A DNA stretch of 64,000 nucleotides from a bacterium (lineage in GTDB: Bacteria > SZUA-79 > Acidulodesulfobacterales > Acidulodesulfobacteraceae). The position numbers and the translations under genes are program-made. The stretch covers positions 36,641-100,640 of the forward strand of contig JAKASO010000003.1 in the NCBI GenBank assembly GCA_021818985.1, given 5' to 3'. The notes under the pieces are model-generated. The model worked only from the letters and a program-made list of their open reading frames with translations, searched no databases and was not told the DNA's origin. Positions 26,505 through 35,306 of the stretch are shown here, piece by piece (position 1 is the first letter of the stretch; each line of letters begins with the position of its first letter).

Positions 26505-27443
26505 CTATAATTTTTCGATTATAAGCGAATACAAAAGCGGCAGCATTATTTCATGATGACCCGTAAAAGAAAAAAACCTTCCCGCTTTTTGGGTCGGTCT
26601 TTCAAGCACATTTGCAGCCGGCCTATAATGCTGCAAAAAATCCATATTTACGGTTATTATATCGTCTACGGTATAACCTAAATTTCTTGCAAGGGTCAAG
26701 GCTTTGAGAAAGACTTCGGGCATTATAACGGCAGAGCCTATATTTAAATATGCCCCTTTTTCAAGTTTTGATACAACGGATGTAAATATCTTAAAATCAA
26801 TAAGGCTTGATCTTCCAATAGCGTCGCCGTCGGCTGAGGGATGCATATGAATAATATCCGAACCTATGGAAACATGAACTGTAACCGGAATCCCAAGTTC
26901 ATAGGCCCTTCCTATAATGCTTAGGTCTTTGTGCTTGAAATCGGAACCGGAAATAAATCTTCCTATTGATTCGCCGATACCTTTTTTTTCCTTTGCCCCA
27001 ACTCCGATAGCACTATTCAGCATATCGGCGGTATCTTTTGCCATGCCGAACACGCCGTTATCCATCTCTGCGGATACATCTTCGGACGTTTTTCCGCAGT
27101 AGCTTATTTCAAAGTCATGTATTATACCGGCGCCGTTTAAAGAAAGGCTATTAACAAACCCAAGCTCCATAAGATGGATTAATACCGGAGAAAGTCCGAC
27201 TTTTATAACATGGGCGCCCATGCCGATCGCGATTATTCCGTTGTTTTTATGACGCCTGATAAGTTCGCCGGCAAGCTCTATTAAGTCTTTTGAAGCAAGA
27301 AAATCCGGAAGACCGCTTATAAATTCAAAAAAAGACCCTCCTTTTGTCCATCTTTTAGTAAAAGAATCTATGCTTACCTTGGAGGGTCTATCTTTAAGAA
27401 AATAAGTCTTAACACCTTTGTTGTCTATTGGAGTTATTTTCAT
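26505..27443 (-). CDS. deoxyhypusine-synthase-like protein of unknown function
   Basis: 312 residues with segments that look like the NAD-binding DHS-like fold: IIAIGMGAHVIKVGLSPVL, LNGAGIIHDFEISYCGKTSE, VHVSIGSDIIHMHP and a C-terminal TGHHEIMLPLL. True deoxyhypusine synthase uses a catalytic Lys and acts on eIF5A, which bacteria lack. Bacterial members of this superfamily are mostly uncharacterised. It is unlinked to neighbouring functions. The fold assignment is from pattern memory only. Confidence 0.6.
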   Translation of the reverse strand: MKITPIDNKGVKTYFLKDRPSKVSIDSFTKRWTKGGSFFEFISGLPDFLASKDLIELAGELIRRHKNNGIIAIGMGAHVIKVGLSPVLIHLMELGFVNSLSLNGAGIIHDFEISYCGKTSEDVSAEMDNGVFGMAKDTADMLNSAIGVGAKEKKGIGESIGRFISGSDFKHKDLSIIGRAYELGIPVTVHVSIGSDIIHMHPSADGDAIGRSSLIDFKIFTSVVSKLEKGAYLNIGSAVIMPEVFLKALTLARNLGYTVDDIITVNMDFLQHYRPAANVLERPTQKAGRFFSFTGHHEIMLPLLYSLIIEKL

Positions 27444-27521
27444 TTATAAGAGAAACCGCTGTTTATTTATTAACATAAAAGATGAAAAATTTCTATGACA
27501 TTTGCATTTTAATTAAGTAAA

Positions 27522-27686
27522 CTAACCGGTGAATTTCTGAAAATGAGTTTTATCGGCGCCACAGACGGGACAAACCCAGTCGGGCGGAAGATCTTCAAAA
27601 GCGGTTCCGATACTGATCCCTCCAATAGAATCTCCGGCGGCGGGATCATAAATATAACCGCAAACGTCGCACTGGTATTTGTCCAC
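27522..27686 (-). CDS. rubredoxin (first copy)
   Basis: A 54-residue electron carrier that binds one Fe through four Cys: [16 protein letters not shown] at residues 4-19 and [10 protein letters not shown] at about 37-46. The start is GTG at 27686 with AAGGAG about 10 bp upstream. It lies 141 bp downstream of a second rubredoxin gene in the same direction. Rubredoxins commonly serve oxygen and superoxide detoxification or other redox chains in anaerobes; no reductase partner is adjacent. Confidence 0.92.
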   Translation of the reverse strand: MDKYQCDVCGYIYDPAAGDSIGGISIGTAFEDLPPDWVCPVCGADKTHFQKFTG

Positions 27687-27791
27687 GGTTATTACGATCT
27701 CCTTTCAAGTTTTAAGTTCAAGGCTCGTCTTAAGTTATATTTATATTTATAATATATACTATTAATTTTTGCTTACCATAACAATATTATA

Positions 27792-27821
27792 GCGTGGTAG
27801 CATGTTAACATGCTACCACGC
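27792..27821. promoter_or_regulatory. 30-bp perfect palindrome between the two rubredoxin genes
   Basis: Arms GCGTGGTAGCATGTT (27792-27806) and AACATGCTACCACGC (27807-27821) are exactly complementary with no central spacer. As RNA it would form a strong hairpin 6 bp after the upstream rubredoxin stop. No T-run follows. Instead TATAAT lies directly beside it on the minus strand (27791-27786), so it could be either a terminator-like stem or an operator at the downstream rubredoxin promoter. Confidence 0.75.
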
Positions 27822-27827
27822 CTTGGA

Positions 27828-28025
27828 TTATTCTATTATTTTGACGAAGTTTGTCTTATCAACTCCGCAGACGGGACACAACCAGTCGTCCGGAATGTCC
27901 TCGAAAGGTGTGCCGGGCGGAATTCCCCCGTCTGGATCCCCTTTTTCCGGATCATATACATAAGGACACGCTTCACAAAGATAATTGTCTTTTTTTATTT
28001 TGACATTTATTTTTTCGGCTAACAT
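27828..28025 (-). CDS. rubredoxin (second copy)
   Basis: 65 residues with the two iron-binding pairs [16 protein letters not shown] (about 15-30) and [10 protein letters not shown]. The first knuckle has Pro where Gly is usual (CxxCP instead of CxxCG). An N-terminal extension of about 12 residues ([12 protein letters not shown]) precedes the core. It is distinct in sequence from the 54-residue copy, so this is a divergent pair and not a recent duplication. Confidence 0.92.
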   Translation of the reverse strand: MLAEKINVKIKKDNYLCEACPYVYDPEKGDPDGGIPPGTPFEDIPDDWLCPVCGVDKTNFVKIIE

Positions 28026-28262
28026 AATAATTTATACTTAATTGATACTCTCCTTATTTTTTATATTCTCCTTAATTTGCCGGGATTTCATAGATTTCAT
28101 AAACGTGAACTCCCCCTCAATGAATTAAAGAGTTTCTATGCTTCAATGTCTATATTATGTCTATATATCATATATATCGTATATATTTTTTTATATTTTA
28201 CCATATTTTAATTAAATTATTAAGTTTTGTTTTTTTGTTTTTTTTTATGTAAAATAACTATT

Positions 28263-30671
28263 ATGGTTAGAGGCGATAGCGATAAAAACATCTTTAAAGA
28301 AAGAATAACCTCGCTGCTTATTTTACTAATTGAACTTAATGGGGGGATAAATTTCAAGATATCACCGGAAGAAGCGGAAAAACTTATAAAACTTCCCCCC
28401 GACCAGTTTTACGGCGATTATTGCATACCATCGTATTATTTGGCTAAATACGGATTTAAAGCCCCGCCGGAAACAACAGCCTCAGAAATTTCGGCTATTT
28501 TAAATTTTAATTCCACTGCCGGCATAGGCGGCAAGCGTATTGCAGTTTTTAAAAACCTCTTAGATAAAGTAAAAGCATATAACAAAGCAAAACCTGGGTT
28601 ATCCGGCAGGCAGCCCGTCCTGTATTTCGAGGATCTCTTTAAAGCCGTGGAGGCAAAGGGTCCTTATATTAATTTTTACGTTAAAAAAGATCTTTTTTCG
28701 GCTTTGATAATCCGCTCTATTCTGAAAGCTGGAAACAATTACGGCAGGAATGTAAGCGGCAAAGGAAAAACTATCGTGATAGATTTTTCATCTCCAAATA
28801 TAGCCAAGCCGTTTGGCGTAGGGCATCTTAGATCTACCGCCATCGGGGCAAGCCTTGCCAATATTTACTCGTTTTGCGGCTACAAAGTAATAAAAATAAA
28901 TTATCTCGGAGATTTTGGAACGCAGTTCGGCAAGCTTATTACCGCATTCTGCTTTTTTAAAAAAGGTTTTCCATTAAGCGAGTTTAAAGACGAACCGATA
29001 AAATTTCTTTACAAGCTTTATGCCGGATTTTATAAAGAAGTGGAGGACGAATCTGCAAAGTCAACCGATGCCCGTGTGAAAATCAAAGAATGGGGCGGGA
29101 AAGATAATGCTAACGCCAGCGCCACTATGTCATGGCGCAGTTTTCTAGAAACTGACGCCCGGACGAGATTTAAAAAATTGGAATTTGCTATGGGCAAAAA
29201 CAAAAAAGATTTGAACGGTTTTTTAAAAGATTGCAAAAGCAATAGAAACTTGGATAATACGAAGATGGACATAAACATAAACTCTATAAGAAACATTAAA
29301 GGTGGCAACCGGAACATGAACACACCGGAAAATTACAATAAAAACGGGACGAATATAGACATAGACCGCGACGAGCTTTGTAATTTCTGTAACCGCCGTA
29401 AAGACGGCGCAGGCGAATTTGCAATATGGACACGATTCAGAAAACTGAGCATAAACGAATTTAAACGCATATATTCTATTTTAGGAGTATCGTTCGATTA
29501 TTACGAAGGGGAGTCGGAAAGTGCTGTTTTTGCCGGCGATATAGTCAATATTCTTTTAAATACGCAAATAGCAAGGCAAAGCATGGGCGCCATCATAATC
29601 CCCCTTGATTTCGGCTCTTCTAAGGCTTCCGGTAAAAACAAAGCTGAAAATAAAGATAAATATAACGATAATAACGATAATGAAACAGCTGTTCCGGGAC
29701 TGCTTGCCAAAAGCGACGGAACTTCACTTTATCTCTTAAGGGATATAGTTACCGCTATCATAAGATATGCAAAGTATAATTTCGACAAGATGATATATGT
29801 TGTCGGCTCCGAACAATCGCTTCATTTCAACCAGCTTTTTAATATTTTTAAGATACTTGCAGAAAATAAAGATAAATTAAAGGGGGGGCATTCTTTATTA
29901 GCTGAATGTATAACGGGCATCGAAGGTAAATTATCCCATGTTAAATTCGGCAGGATTATCGGCATGTCAACCAGAAAAGGCAATCTGGTATTTCTGGAGG
30001 ATTATGTTAATGAAGCAAAGGAAAAGGCTTTAAATAAAATCGTCGAAGTTACGGACGACGGCAGATTGTGGCTACATATGCCTGATTCGGCCAAAGACAA
30101 ACCTTCTTACTATTCCACCGAAATTAAAGATACCGCGCTGAAAATAGGTCTTGGAGCAGTTATTTTCAATGACCTTAAAACACGCCGCATTACAGATGTC
30201 AATTTTAACTGGGACAACGTTTTATCGTTCGAAGGGCAGACAGGTCCATATCTTCAGTACACGACGGCAAGGATAAACAGCCTTATTTCGCGCATTTGCA
30301 CAGAATACGGCGTTGATAAGGACAAATATATAAAAAATATAAGGAGCAAAAAAAAAGCCGGCGAAGATGAAGCGGATATGCTGCACATACCCGGCACAGA
30401 CGAGGATTTCGGCGATATATATTCCATAATAAAATATCTTTCTTTGTTTTCCGATGTAATAAAAGAAGCGGCAGATTTCTCTGAACCGTCCATCGTCTCC
30501 ACCTATCTTTTGGAATTAGCATCGCTATTTAATAAGTATTATCAAAATTATAAGCTCTTAGGGCTTGAAATAGAAACGATAAAAAAAAGGCTGTTATTTT
30601 TATATGCCGTAAAAACCGTTATATCGTCCGGTCTTGCCATGCTTTCTATTCCGATTCTCGAAAGGATGTAA
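28263..30671 (+). CDS. argS: arginyl-tRNA synthetase (unusually long)
   Basis: Charges tRNA-Arg. Class I signatures are FSSPNIAKPFGVGHLRSTAIG (a HIGH variant with GVGH) near residue 180 and GMSTRKGN as the KMSKS-type loop. A DALR-like C-terminal anticodon domain (YLLELASLFNKYYQNYKLL) ends the protein. At 802 residues it exceeds the usual 550-600. Two low-complexity Lys/Asn/Asp-rich insertions account for this: about residues 280-380, including an FCNRRK segment, and about 450-480. Start ATG 28263 is preferred over an upstream TTG that would add a poly-Phe leader encoded by a T-run. Confidence 0.93.
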   Translation: MVRGDSDKNIFKERITSLLILLIELNGGINFKISPEEAEKLIKLPPDQFYGDYCIPSYYLAKYGFKAPPETTASEISAILNFNSTAGIGGKRIAVFKNLLDKVKAYNKAKPGLSGRQPVLYFEDLFKAVEAKGPYINFYVKKDLFSALIIRSILKAGNNYGRNVSGKGKTIVIDFSSPNIAKPFGVGHLRSTAIGASLANIYSFCGYKVIKINYLGDFGTQFGKLITAFCFFKKGFPLSEFKDEPIKFLYKLYAGFYKEVEDESAKSTDARVKIKEWGGKDNANASATMSWRSFLETDARTRFKKLEFAMGKNKKDLNGFLKDCKSNRNLDNTKMDININSIRNIKGGNRNMNTPENYNKNGTNIDIDRDELCNFCNRRKDGAGEFAIWTRFRKLSINEFKRIYSILGVSFDYYEGESESAVFAGDIVNILLNTQIARQSMGAIIIPLDFGSSKASGKNKAENKDKYNDNNDNETAVPGLLAKSDGTSLYLLRDIVTAIIRYAKYNFDKMIYVVGSEQSLHFNQLFNIFKILAENKDKLKGGHSLLAECITGIEGKLSHVKFGRIIGMSTRKGNLVFLEDYVNEAKEKALNKIVEVTDDGRLWLHMPDSAKDKPSYYSTEIKDTALKIGLGAVIFNDLKTRRITDVNFNWDNVLSFEGQTGPYLQYTTARINSLISRICTEYGVDKDKYIKNIRSKKKAGEDEADMLHIPGTDEDFGDIYSIIKYLSLFSDVIKEAADFSEPSIVSTYLLELASLFNKYYQNYKLLGLEIETIKKRLLFLYAVKTVISSGLAMLSIPILERM

Positions 30672-30774
30672 GTGTAAGAAAAAATGATCACAATGGAAAC
30701 ACCGCGGACGCTCCTTATCTTGAGGGGGAACGGCTTAATTTCGCTCAAATATAAACAGGATTGAAGCGGCTCAA

Positions 30775-31749
30775 ATGGCTTTAAATGTCGAAAATTTATC
30801 CGTAAGACTTTCTTTAAACAAAGAAAAGTTCAATGTTATTGATTCCGTTTATCTCACCGTAGCGGATAGGGAGATCGTTGCGCTTGTCGGCGAATCCGGC
30901 GGCGGTAAATCATTTCTTGGTCTTTCTTTAATGCGGTTAAACCCTCCCGGCGTTTCCAAAATTACTTCGGGTAGTATTTTTATTTCAGGATATAAAAATG
31001 ACATTTTAAAGATAAAGGATCGTGAAATGATTGATATTCGCGGAAAATTGATATCAATGATTTTTCAGGACCCTAACGTGTCGCTTAATCCAGTGATGAA
31101 AATAGGCGATCAGATCACCGAGGCTATTACGGCGCATAAAAAAATAAGTAAAAAGGCTGCTTATGAACTGGCAGTCAATTATCTTGACCTGATGCGGATA
31201 GACGGAAAAGCAAGATTCAATTCATATCCCCATGAACTTTCCGGAGGGATGAAGCAGAGAGTTATGATAGCAATGGCAATGGTCTTAGACCCGGCAGTTT
31301 TAATCGCGGATGAACCAACCACCGCGCTGGATATTACAACCTCGCTGCAGGTTTTTGCCCTCATAGAAAAAATGAGAAAAGAAAAAAATGTAAGTGTGAT
31401 CTTCATCACCCACGATCTAAGTATTGCAAAGAACATATCGGACCGGATCATTGTTTTTTATGCTGGCCAGATTATGGAATATGGCAATAAAGACGATTTG
31501 ATATATAACCCTGTCCATCCCTATACCATGTCTTTGATCAGGTCTATTCCGGCATTATCAAAGGATTACGTTCCTGGCCAAAAGCTTTTTACAATAGAAG
31601 GCTCTCTTTCTCTTAACGATTTTCAAAAAGGCAAATGTAGATTTTACGACAGATGTTTCAAAAAAAGCGAAGAATGTCTTAACGAAATACCATTAAAGAA
31701 CATAAAAAACGGCAGGTTAGTTAGATGCATCAAAGTCCAGAATTATTGA
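30775..31749 (+). CDS. oligopeptide/dipeptide ABC transporter ATP-binding protein (OppD/DppD type)
   Basis: Energises uptake of peptides, or of nickel in some relatives. The 324-residue ATPase has Walker A GESGGGKSF, signature LSGGMKQRV, Walker B VLIADEPTTALD and the H-loop FITHD. The C-terminal oligopeptide-ABC extension contains CRFYDRCFKKSEECL. It overlaps the oppF-type gene by 25 bp. No permease or binding protein is in the window, so the substrate is open. Confidence 0.9.
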   Translation: MALNVENLSVRLSLNKEKFNVIDSVYLTVADREIVALVGESGGGKSFLGLSLMRLNPPGVSKITSGSIFISGYKNDILKIKDREMIDIRGKLISMIFQDPNVSLNPVMKIGDQITEAITAHKKISKKAAYELAVNYLDLMRIDGKARFNSYPHELSGGMKQRVMIAMAMVLDPAVLIADEPTTALDITTSLQVFALIEKMRKEKNVSVIFITHDLSIAKNISDRIIVFYAGQIMEYGNKDDLIYNPVHPYTMSLIRSIPALSKDYVPGQKLFTIEGSLSLNDFQKGKCRFYDRCFKKSEECLNEIPLKNIKNGRLVRCIKVQNY

Positions 31750-32711
31750 TAGTAAAAAAACTGAGCAAACATTATCATTACTATAAATCCGTTTTTAATC
31801 TGAAAAAGGATATTATAAAAGCTGTCGATAATGTTTCTTTTGAGGTCAAAAAAGGGGAGATCTTTTCGATCGTCGGTGAGACCGGATGCGGAAAATCAAC
31901 CCTTTCCAAACTTATCTCCGGACTTATTCCGGCAACATCGGGCACTATCCTTTATGACGGCATCCCGCTTAATTATAATTTAAAAGGTTTAAGAAAAAAG
32001 ATTCAGATCGTTTTTCAGGATCCGTATTCCTCCTTAAATCCAAAAAAAAGGATATATAAAACCGTTTCGTTGCCGGCGCTTAAGAATAAAATCGTCAAAA
32101 GACATGAAAAAGCCGATTTTACCGCTTCCCTGCTAAAAAGAGTGGGGCTTGACGGAGACTATGTGTTTAAATTTCCTTATGAGCTTTCCGGCGGTCAGAG
32201 ACAACGCGTATCTATTGCAAGGAGCTTGTCGGTAAAGCCAGAACTTCTAATTCTGGACGAGCCGGTATCAGCGCTTGATGTTTCGGTATCAGCCCAGATA
32301 TTGAATTTGCTTATTGACCTGCATGAAAAAGACAATATAACATATATATTTATAACCCACGACCTGAAGATTGTAAGGCATATAGCAAACAGTGTTTGCG
32401 TTATGTTTAGTGGAAAGATAATGGAAATCTCGCCGGTAAATACCTTTTTTGAAAACCCTGCCCATCCGTATTCTAAAATATTGCTTGAATCAACGTTGTC
32501 TTATGAGCCGAATAAGGTCATAAAATTTATTGACCTTGGAAAAAAAATAAATACAGCCGGAAATAACGCGCCGGCGGGCGGCTGTGTCTATTATCAAAGA
32601 TGCTACGCGGCTAAAGATATATGCAGGGATCAGGAACCTGAATTAAAAAAGATCGCGGGAAAAGATATTTTCGTAAGCTGTTTTTTTCCTTTTGCCGAGG
32701 CGGAAAAATAG
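31725..32711 (+). CDS. oligopeptide/dipeptide ABC transporter ATP-binding protein (OppF/DppF type)
   Basis: 328 residues: Walker A GETGCGKSTLS, signature LSGGQRQRVSIA, Walker B LLILDEPVSALD and the C-terminal Cys-rich extension (GGCVYYQRCYAAKDIC). It forms the second ATPase of an OppDF-type pair with the preceding gene, into which its start codon is embedded. Such pairs usually sit with two permeases and a binding protein; these must be elsewhere. Confidence 0.9.
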   Translation: MHQSPELLIVKKLSKHYHYYKSVFNLKKDIIKAVDNVSFEVKKGEIFSIVGETGCGKSTLSKLISGLIPATSGTILYDGIPLNYNLKGLRKKIQIVFQDPYSSLNPKKRIYKTVSLPALKNKIVKRHEKADFTASLLKRVGLDGDYVFKFPYELSGGQRQRVSIARSLSVKPELLILDEPVSALDVSVSAQILNLLIDLHEKDNITYIFITHDLKIVRHIANSVCVMFSGKIMEISPVNTFFENPAHPYSKILLESTLSYEPNKVIKFIDLGKKINTAGNNAPAGGCVYYQRCYAAKDICRDQEPELKKIAGKDIFVSCFFPFAEAEK

Positions 32712-32762
32712 ATGAGATGAAAGATAAGATAAATGGTCCGCCTCTTATTTCTTTATTCGTCT

Positions 32763-33272
32763 TTATTCATCCGGCTGATTGAATGTATCGTCTTCGTCTA
32801 TGATAGAGAGATTTCTGAGGGTTTCATGGTATTCTTTTTCCGATCTTTCTTTTTCTTCTTTTTCCACGTTTGACTGGCATGTTATACAAAAATTAGAGTA
32901 CGGGATGATCTTGAGCCGTTTTTTTGAGATAGTTTTTCCACATTCATCGCAAACCCCGTATGTTCCTTCTTCTATCTTTAATAGAGCATTATCAATCTCT
33001 TTTAGTTTTTTTCTTTCTCTATCCCCAAGCATATAAGAAAGCTCGCGGTCCCGTTCATTTGATGCGACGTCATATATATCTCCGCTTGGTTCGGGCGTGT
33101 TCTTAGACGATCCCTCTTTAATACTTATATCAATCTCTTTTAAGAGGGTTTTTTTTATATTGATCAGAGCCTTTTTTGCTTCTCTAAGCTCTTTTGCATT
33201 AAAGGTATAGGTTTTTTCATTCTGTTCCAATATTTTTGAATTTTTACCGCTTGCCGCCCCTTTCTTTTTCAT
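32763..33272 (-). CDS. DksA/TraR-family zinc-finger protein
   Basis: 169 residues: a charged N-terminal coiled-coil region, then a four-Cys zinc finger CDECGKTISKKRLKIIPYSN followed by FCITC. DksA homologues insert the coiled coil into the RNA-polymerase secondary channel and potentiate ppGpp. The tip residues (DREL-like) are ambiguous, so a general TraR/YteA-type role is also possible. The stop lies in a near-perfect 10-bp tandem repeat (CTTTATTCGT/CTTTATTCAT, 32751-32770). Confidence 0.82.
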   Translation of the reverse strand: MKKKGAASGKNSKILEQNEKTYTFNAKELREAKKALINIKKTLLKEIDISIKEGSSKNTPEPSGDIYDVASNERDRELSYMLGDRERKKLKEIDNALLKIEEGTYGVCDECGKTISKKRLKIIPYSNFCITCQSNVEKEEKERSEKEYHETLRNLSIIDEDDTFNQPDE

Positions 33273-33377
33273 TTTTATATCCCCCTTCTTTATATTTCCC
33301 TTCGCGAATAGGATGCGTAAAAAATAATTGGTTTAGTATATATTGAATAATTATCAAAATCAAGCATAATGTTTTAC

Positions 33378-33516
33378 TTCAAAATTGCCGCAAAAGCTTG
33401 CAAAAAAACTTCAAACATCCATAAACACCAGTACCCACAGCAATTACATTTTTCACCCGTTTATAAAAAAATAGCTATAAGCTATATATTATATACATTG
33501 AATATGGTATTTATAT
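33378..33516. repeat. dispersed about 130-bp element, copy A
   Basis: Shares ends and length with copy B at 43345-43472. Both begin TTCAAAATTGCCG, share AATTACATTTTTCACCC and a TTTATAAAAAA(A/T)A block, and end in a TA-rich CAGTATTTAT/TGGTATTTAT. The segment between TTGCCG and AATTACA differs strongly but keeps its length. On the minus strand each copy holds a GTG-initiated 25-codon frame, but the substitutions do not look protein-conserving. It fills most of the 300-bp gap between the DksA-type gene and tRNA-Arg. Its function is unknown. Confidence 0.7.
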
Positions 33517-33529
33517 GAATTTATATGAA
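33510..33529. repeat. 10-bp perfect tandem duplication
   Basis: TTTATATGAA occurs twice at the edge of repeat copy A. Confidence 0.85.
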
Positions 33530-33573
33530 AATGAAAGGGGAAGGGGAAGGCCTGAAAATACTTAATCTTTAAC

Positions 33574-33650
33574 TGGTGTGTCCGGCGGGATTCGAACCCG
33601 CTACCTCAGGAGTCGGAGTCCTGCACTCTGTCCAAATGAGCTACGGACAC
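33574..33650 (-). tRNA. tRNA-Arg(CCG)
   Basis: 77 nt on the minus strand. The acceptor GTGTCCG pairs with CGGACAC, the D-stem is GCTC/GAGT, and the anticodon stem CAGGA/TCCTG has loop CTCCGAC, so the anticodon is CCG. The T-arm is GCGGG-TTCGAAT-CCCGC. Discriminator A and the CCA end are encoded. It stands alone between the DksA-type gene and dgt. Confidence 0.95.
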
Positions 33651-33858
33651 AAAACACAAGCCAAATTATGCAATTAATCATAGCACAAAAAAAGGGGTTA
33701 ATCAATCCTTAATCAGGTAGTGTGTCAAAGCAATTTAACTACTGCGGTTAATGTTAAAAGACATATCCTCACATTCAGTTAAAATTAATAATACATCTAA
33801 ATAATGTTCAAATCTGTTTATTTTTTGATATAATTATATATAATAAGATACAATTAAG

Positions 33859-35280
33859 ATGAAAACGATAACCACAGAAAGAATTTTCGGCGCTTCCGGC
33901 TACCATAAAAAGGAACCCCCTTTAAGAAGCCCGTTTCAGATAGACAGGGACAGGATAATTCATTCAAGCGCTTTCAGAAGACTGCGCAATAAAACTCAGG
34001 TTTTTGGCGTATATACCCTTGATTATTACAGAACAAGGCTCACCCATTCCCTTGAGGTTTCGCAGATCGCCCGTTCCATCGCTTCAAATATAAACAATGC
34101 CCACGGATTAAGTATAGACCTCGACCTTATAGAAGCCATTTCATTGGCGCACGATATCGGACACCCTCCTTTCGGCCATTTAGGCGAAGAGATAATCAAC
34201 GATAAATTAAAGATGCTTGTTTCCGGAAGATACGGCTTTGAGGCTAATGCCCAAAATATAAGAATACTTAACTTTCTGGAGAAAAAAATTTACGATCCTG
34301 AAAATAAAAGGCTATGCGGATTAAATCTTACATTTAAAACCGTGGATGGCATATTAAAATACAAGCTGCCTTTTAAATATTCCGACAAATGCAGGCATTT
34401 TATGTATGATTCCGATGAATTCATATTGAGGCATTTGCATGGAAACGAATTTATTGAATTTTTAAAAGAAAATGCTGAAAATATCAATAAAAAAGAAAAC
34501 AAAAAGATAAAGGAATTCTTTTTTGAAGTTACAAGAAGCTTAGAATGTCAGATTTTAAACGCCGCCGACGACATAGCTTATGCTACGCATGACATTGAAG
34601 ACGGCGTCGAATCCGGATTAATAGACTTAAGCGGGCATACCCAGATCAAGAAATACTTAAGCGAAGAAAAAGACGATGAAGATATGGAAAAGATCGAAGC
34701 CGATATAGACAACTTTTTTAATAATATCAGTAAAATATTAAGTCCCTATAATTCATATAATTTATATGACAATGCCATGCCCAATTTAAAAAAAAAGATA
34801 GACCTCAAAGAATTTTTTTCAAATTATATTTCAAAATTCATTATAAATATAGATATAAAGGAAAGATTCGGACTTTTTAAAGGTTCGCCGTTTAATGAGC
34901 CGGTACCCGGCATTGACCTCAATAACGATTCTTATAAATATATGTTAGTCTGGAAAAACGATATAAACAAAGAGATCAAGGCATTGAAAAAGATATCATA
35001 TAAATTGGTTATGGAACACAGGGAAATATTATTAAATAGATACAGGGCAAAAAATATTCTTGGAAAATTGTTCGACTTGTTTTCCAACACGGATAATTTA
35101 AGACTCTATCCCGACGATTTTCAAGAGCTTTATGAAAACGACTTTTACGGCGAATACGAAGCTGACAATATTTGTGTGATGTGCCGCGATTACATAAGCG
35201 GAATGACGGATATTTACGCCATAAAATTATATTCCACATTATTTGAAACAGGCAATATAGCCGAGCTTTCCCCGTATTAG
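33859..35280 (+). CDS. dgt: dNTP triphosphohydrolase (dGTPase-like)
   Basis: Hydrolyses dNTPs to deoxynucleoside and triphosphate. The HD-domain motifs are RTRLTHSLEVSQIARSIA near residue 56, LAHDIGHPPFGHLGE near 94, and NAADDIAYATHDIEDG near 234. At 473 residues it is a little longer than the short bacterial dGTPase-like type. It probably has its own promoter in the 208-bp AT-rich gap after tRNA-Arg. The stop is in a perfect 12-bp tandem duplication. Confidence 0.9.
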   Translation: MKTITTERIFGASGYHKKEPPLRSPFQIDRDRIIHSSAFRRLRNKTQVFGVYTLDYYRTRLTHSLEVSQIARSIASNINNAHGLSIDLDLIEAISLAHDIGHPPFGHLGEEIINDKLKMLVSGRYGFEANAQNIRILNFLEKKIYDPENKRLCGLNLTFKTVDGILKYKLPFKYSDKCRHFMYDSDEFILRHLHGNEFIEFLKENAENINKKENKKIKEFFFEVTRSLECQILNAADDIAYATHDIEDGVESGLIDLSGHTQIKKYLSEEKDDEDMEKIEADIDNFFNNISKILSPYNSYNLYDNAMPNLKKKIDLKEFFSNYISKFIINIDIKERFGLFKGSPFNEPVPGIDLNNDSYKYMLVWKNDINKEIKALKKISYKLVMEHREILLNRYRAKNILGKLFDLFSNTDNLRLYPDDFQELYENDFYGEYEADNICVMCRDYISGMTDIYAIKLYSTLFETGNIAELSPY

Positions 35281-35296
35281 TTCACGTATTAGTTCA
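35273..35296. repeat. 12-bp perfect tandem duplication over the dgt stop
   Basis: CGTATTAGTTCA occurs twice. The dgt TAG (35278-35280) lies in the first copy. Confidence 0.9.
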
Positions 35297-35306
35297 GATA
35301 TATAGA

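Noticed and set aside
27543..27752. A plus-strand 69-codon frame
   Set aside because: The minus strand of the same stretch encodes a clear rubredoxin with all four Cys.
33379..33456. Calling the 25-codon frames in the dispersed elements (33379-33456, 43346-43423) a conserved peptide family
   Set aside because: The differences between copies fall at all codon positions and mostly change the amino acid. The GTG starts also lack good ribosome sites.
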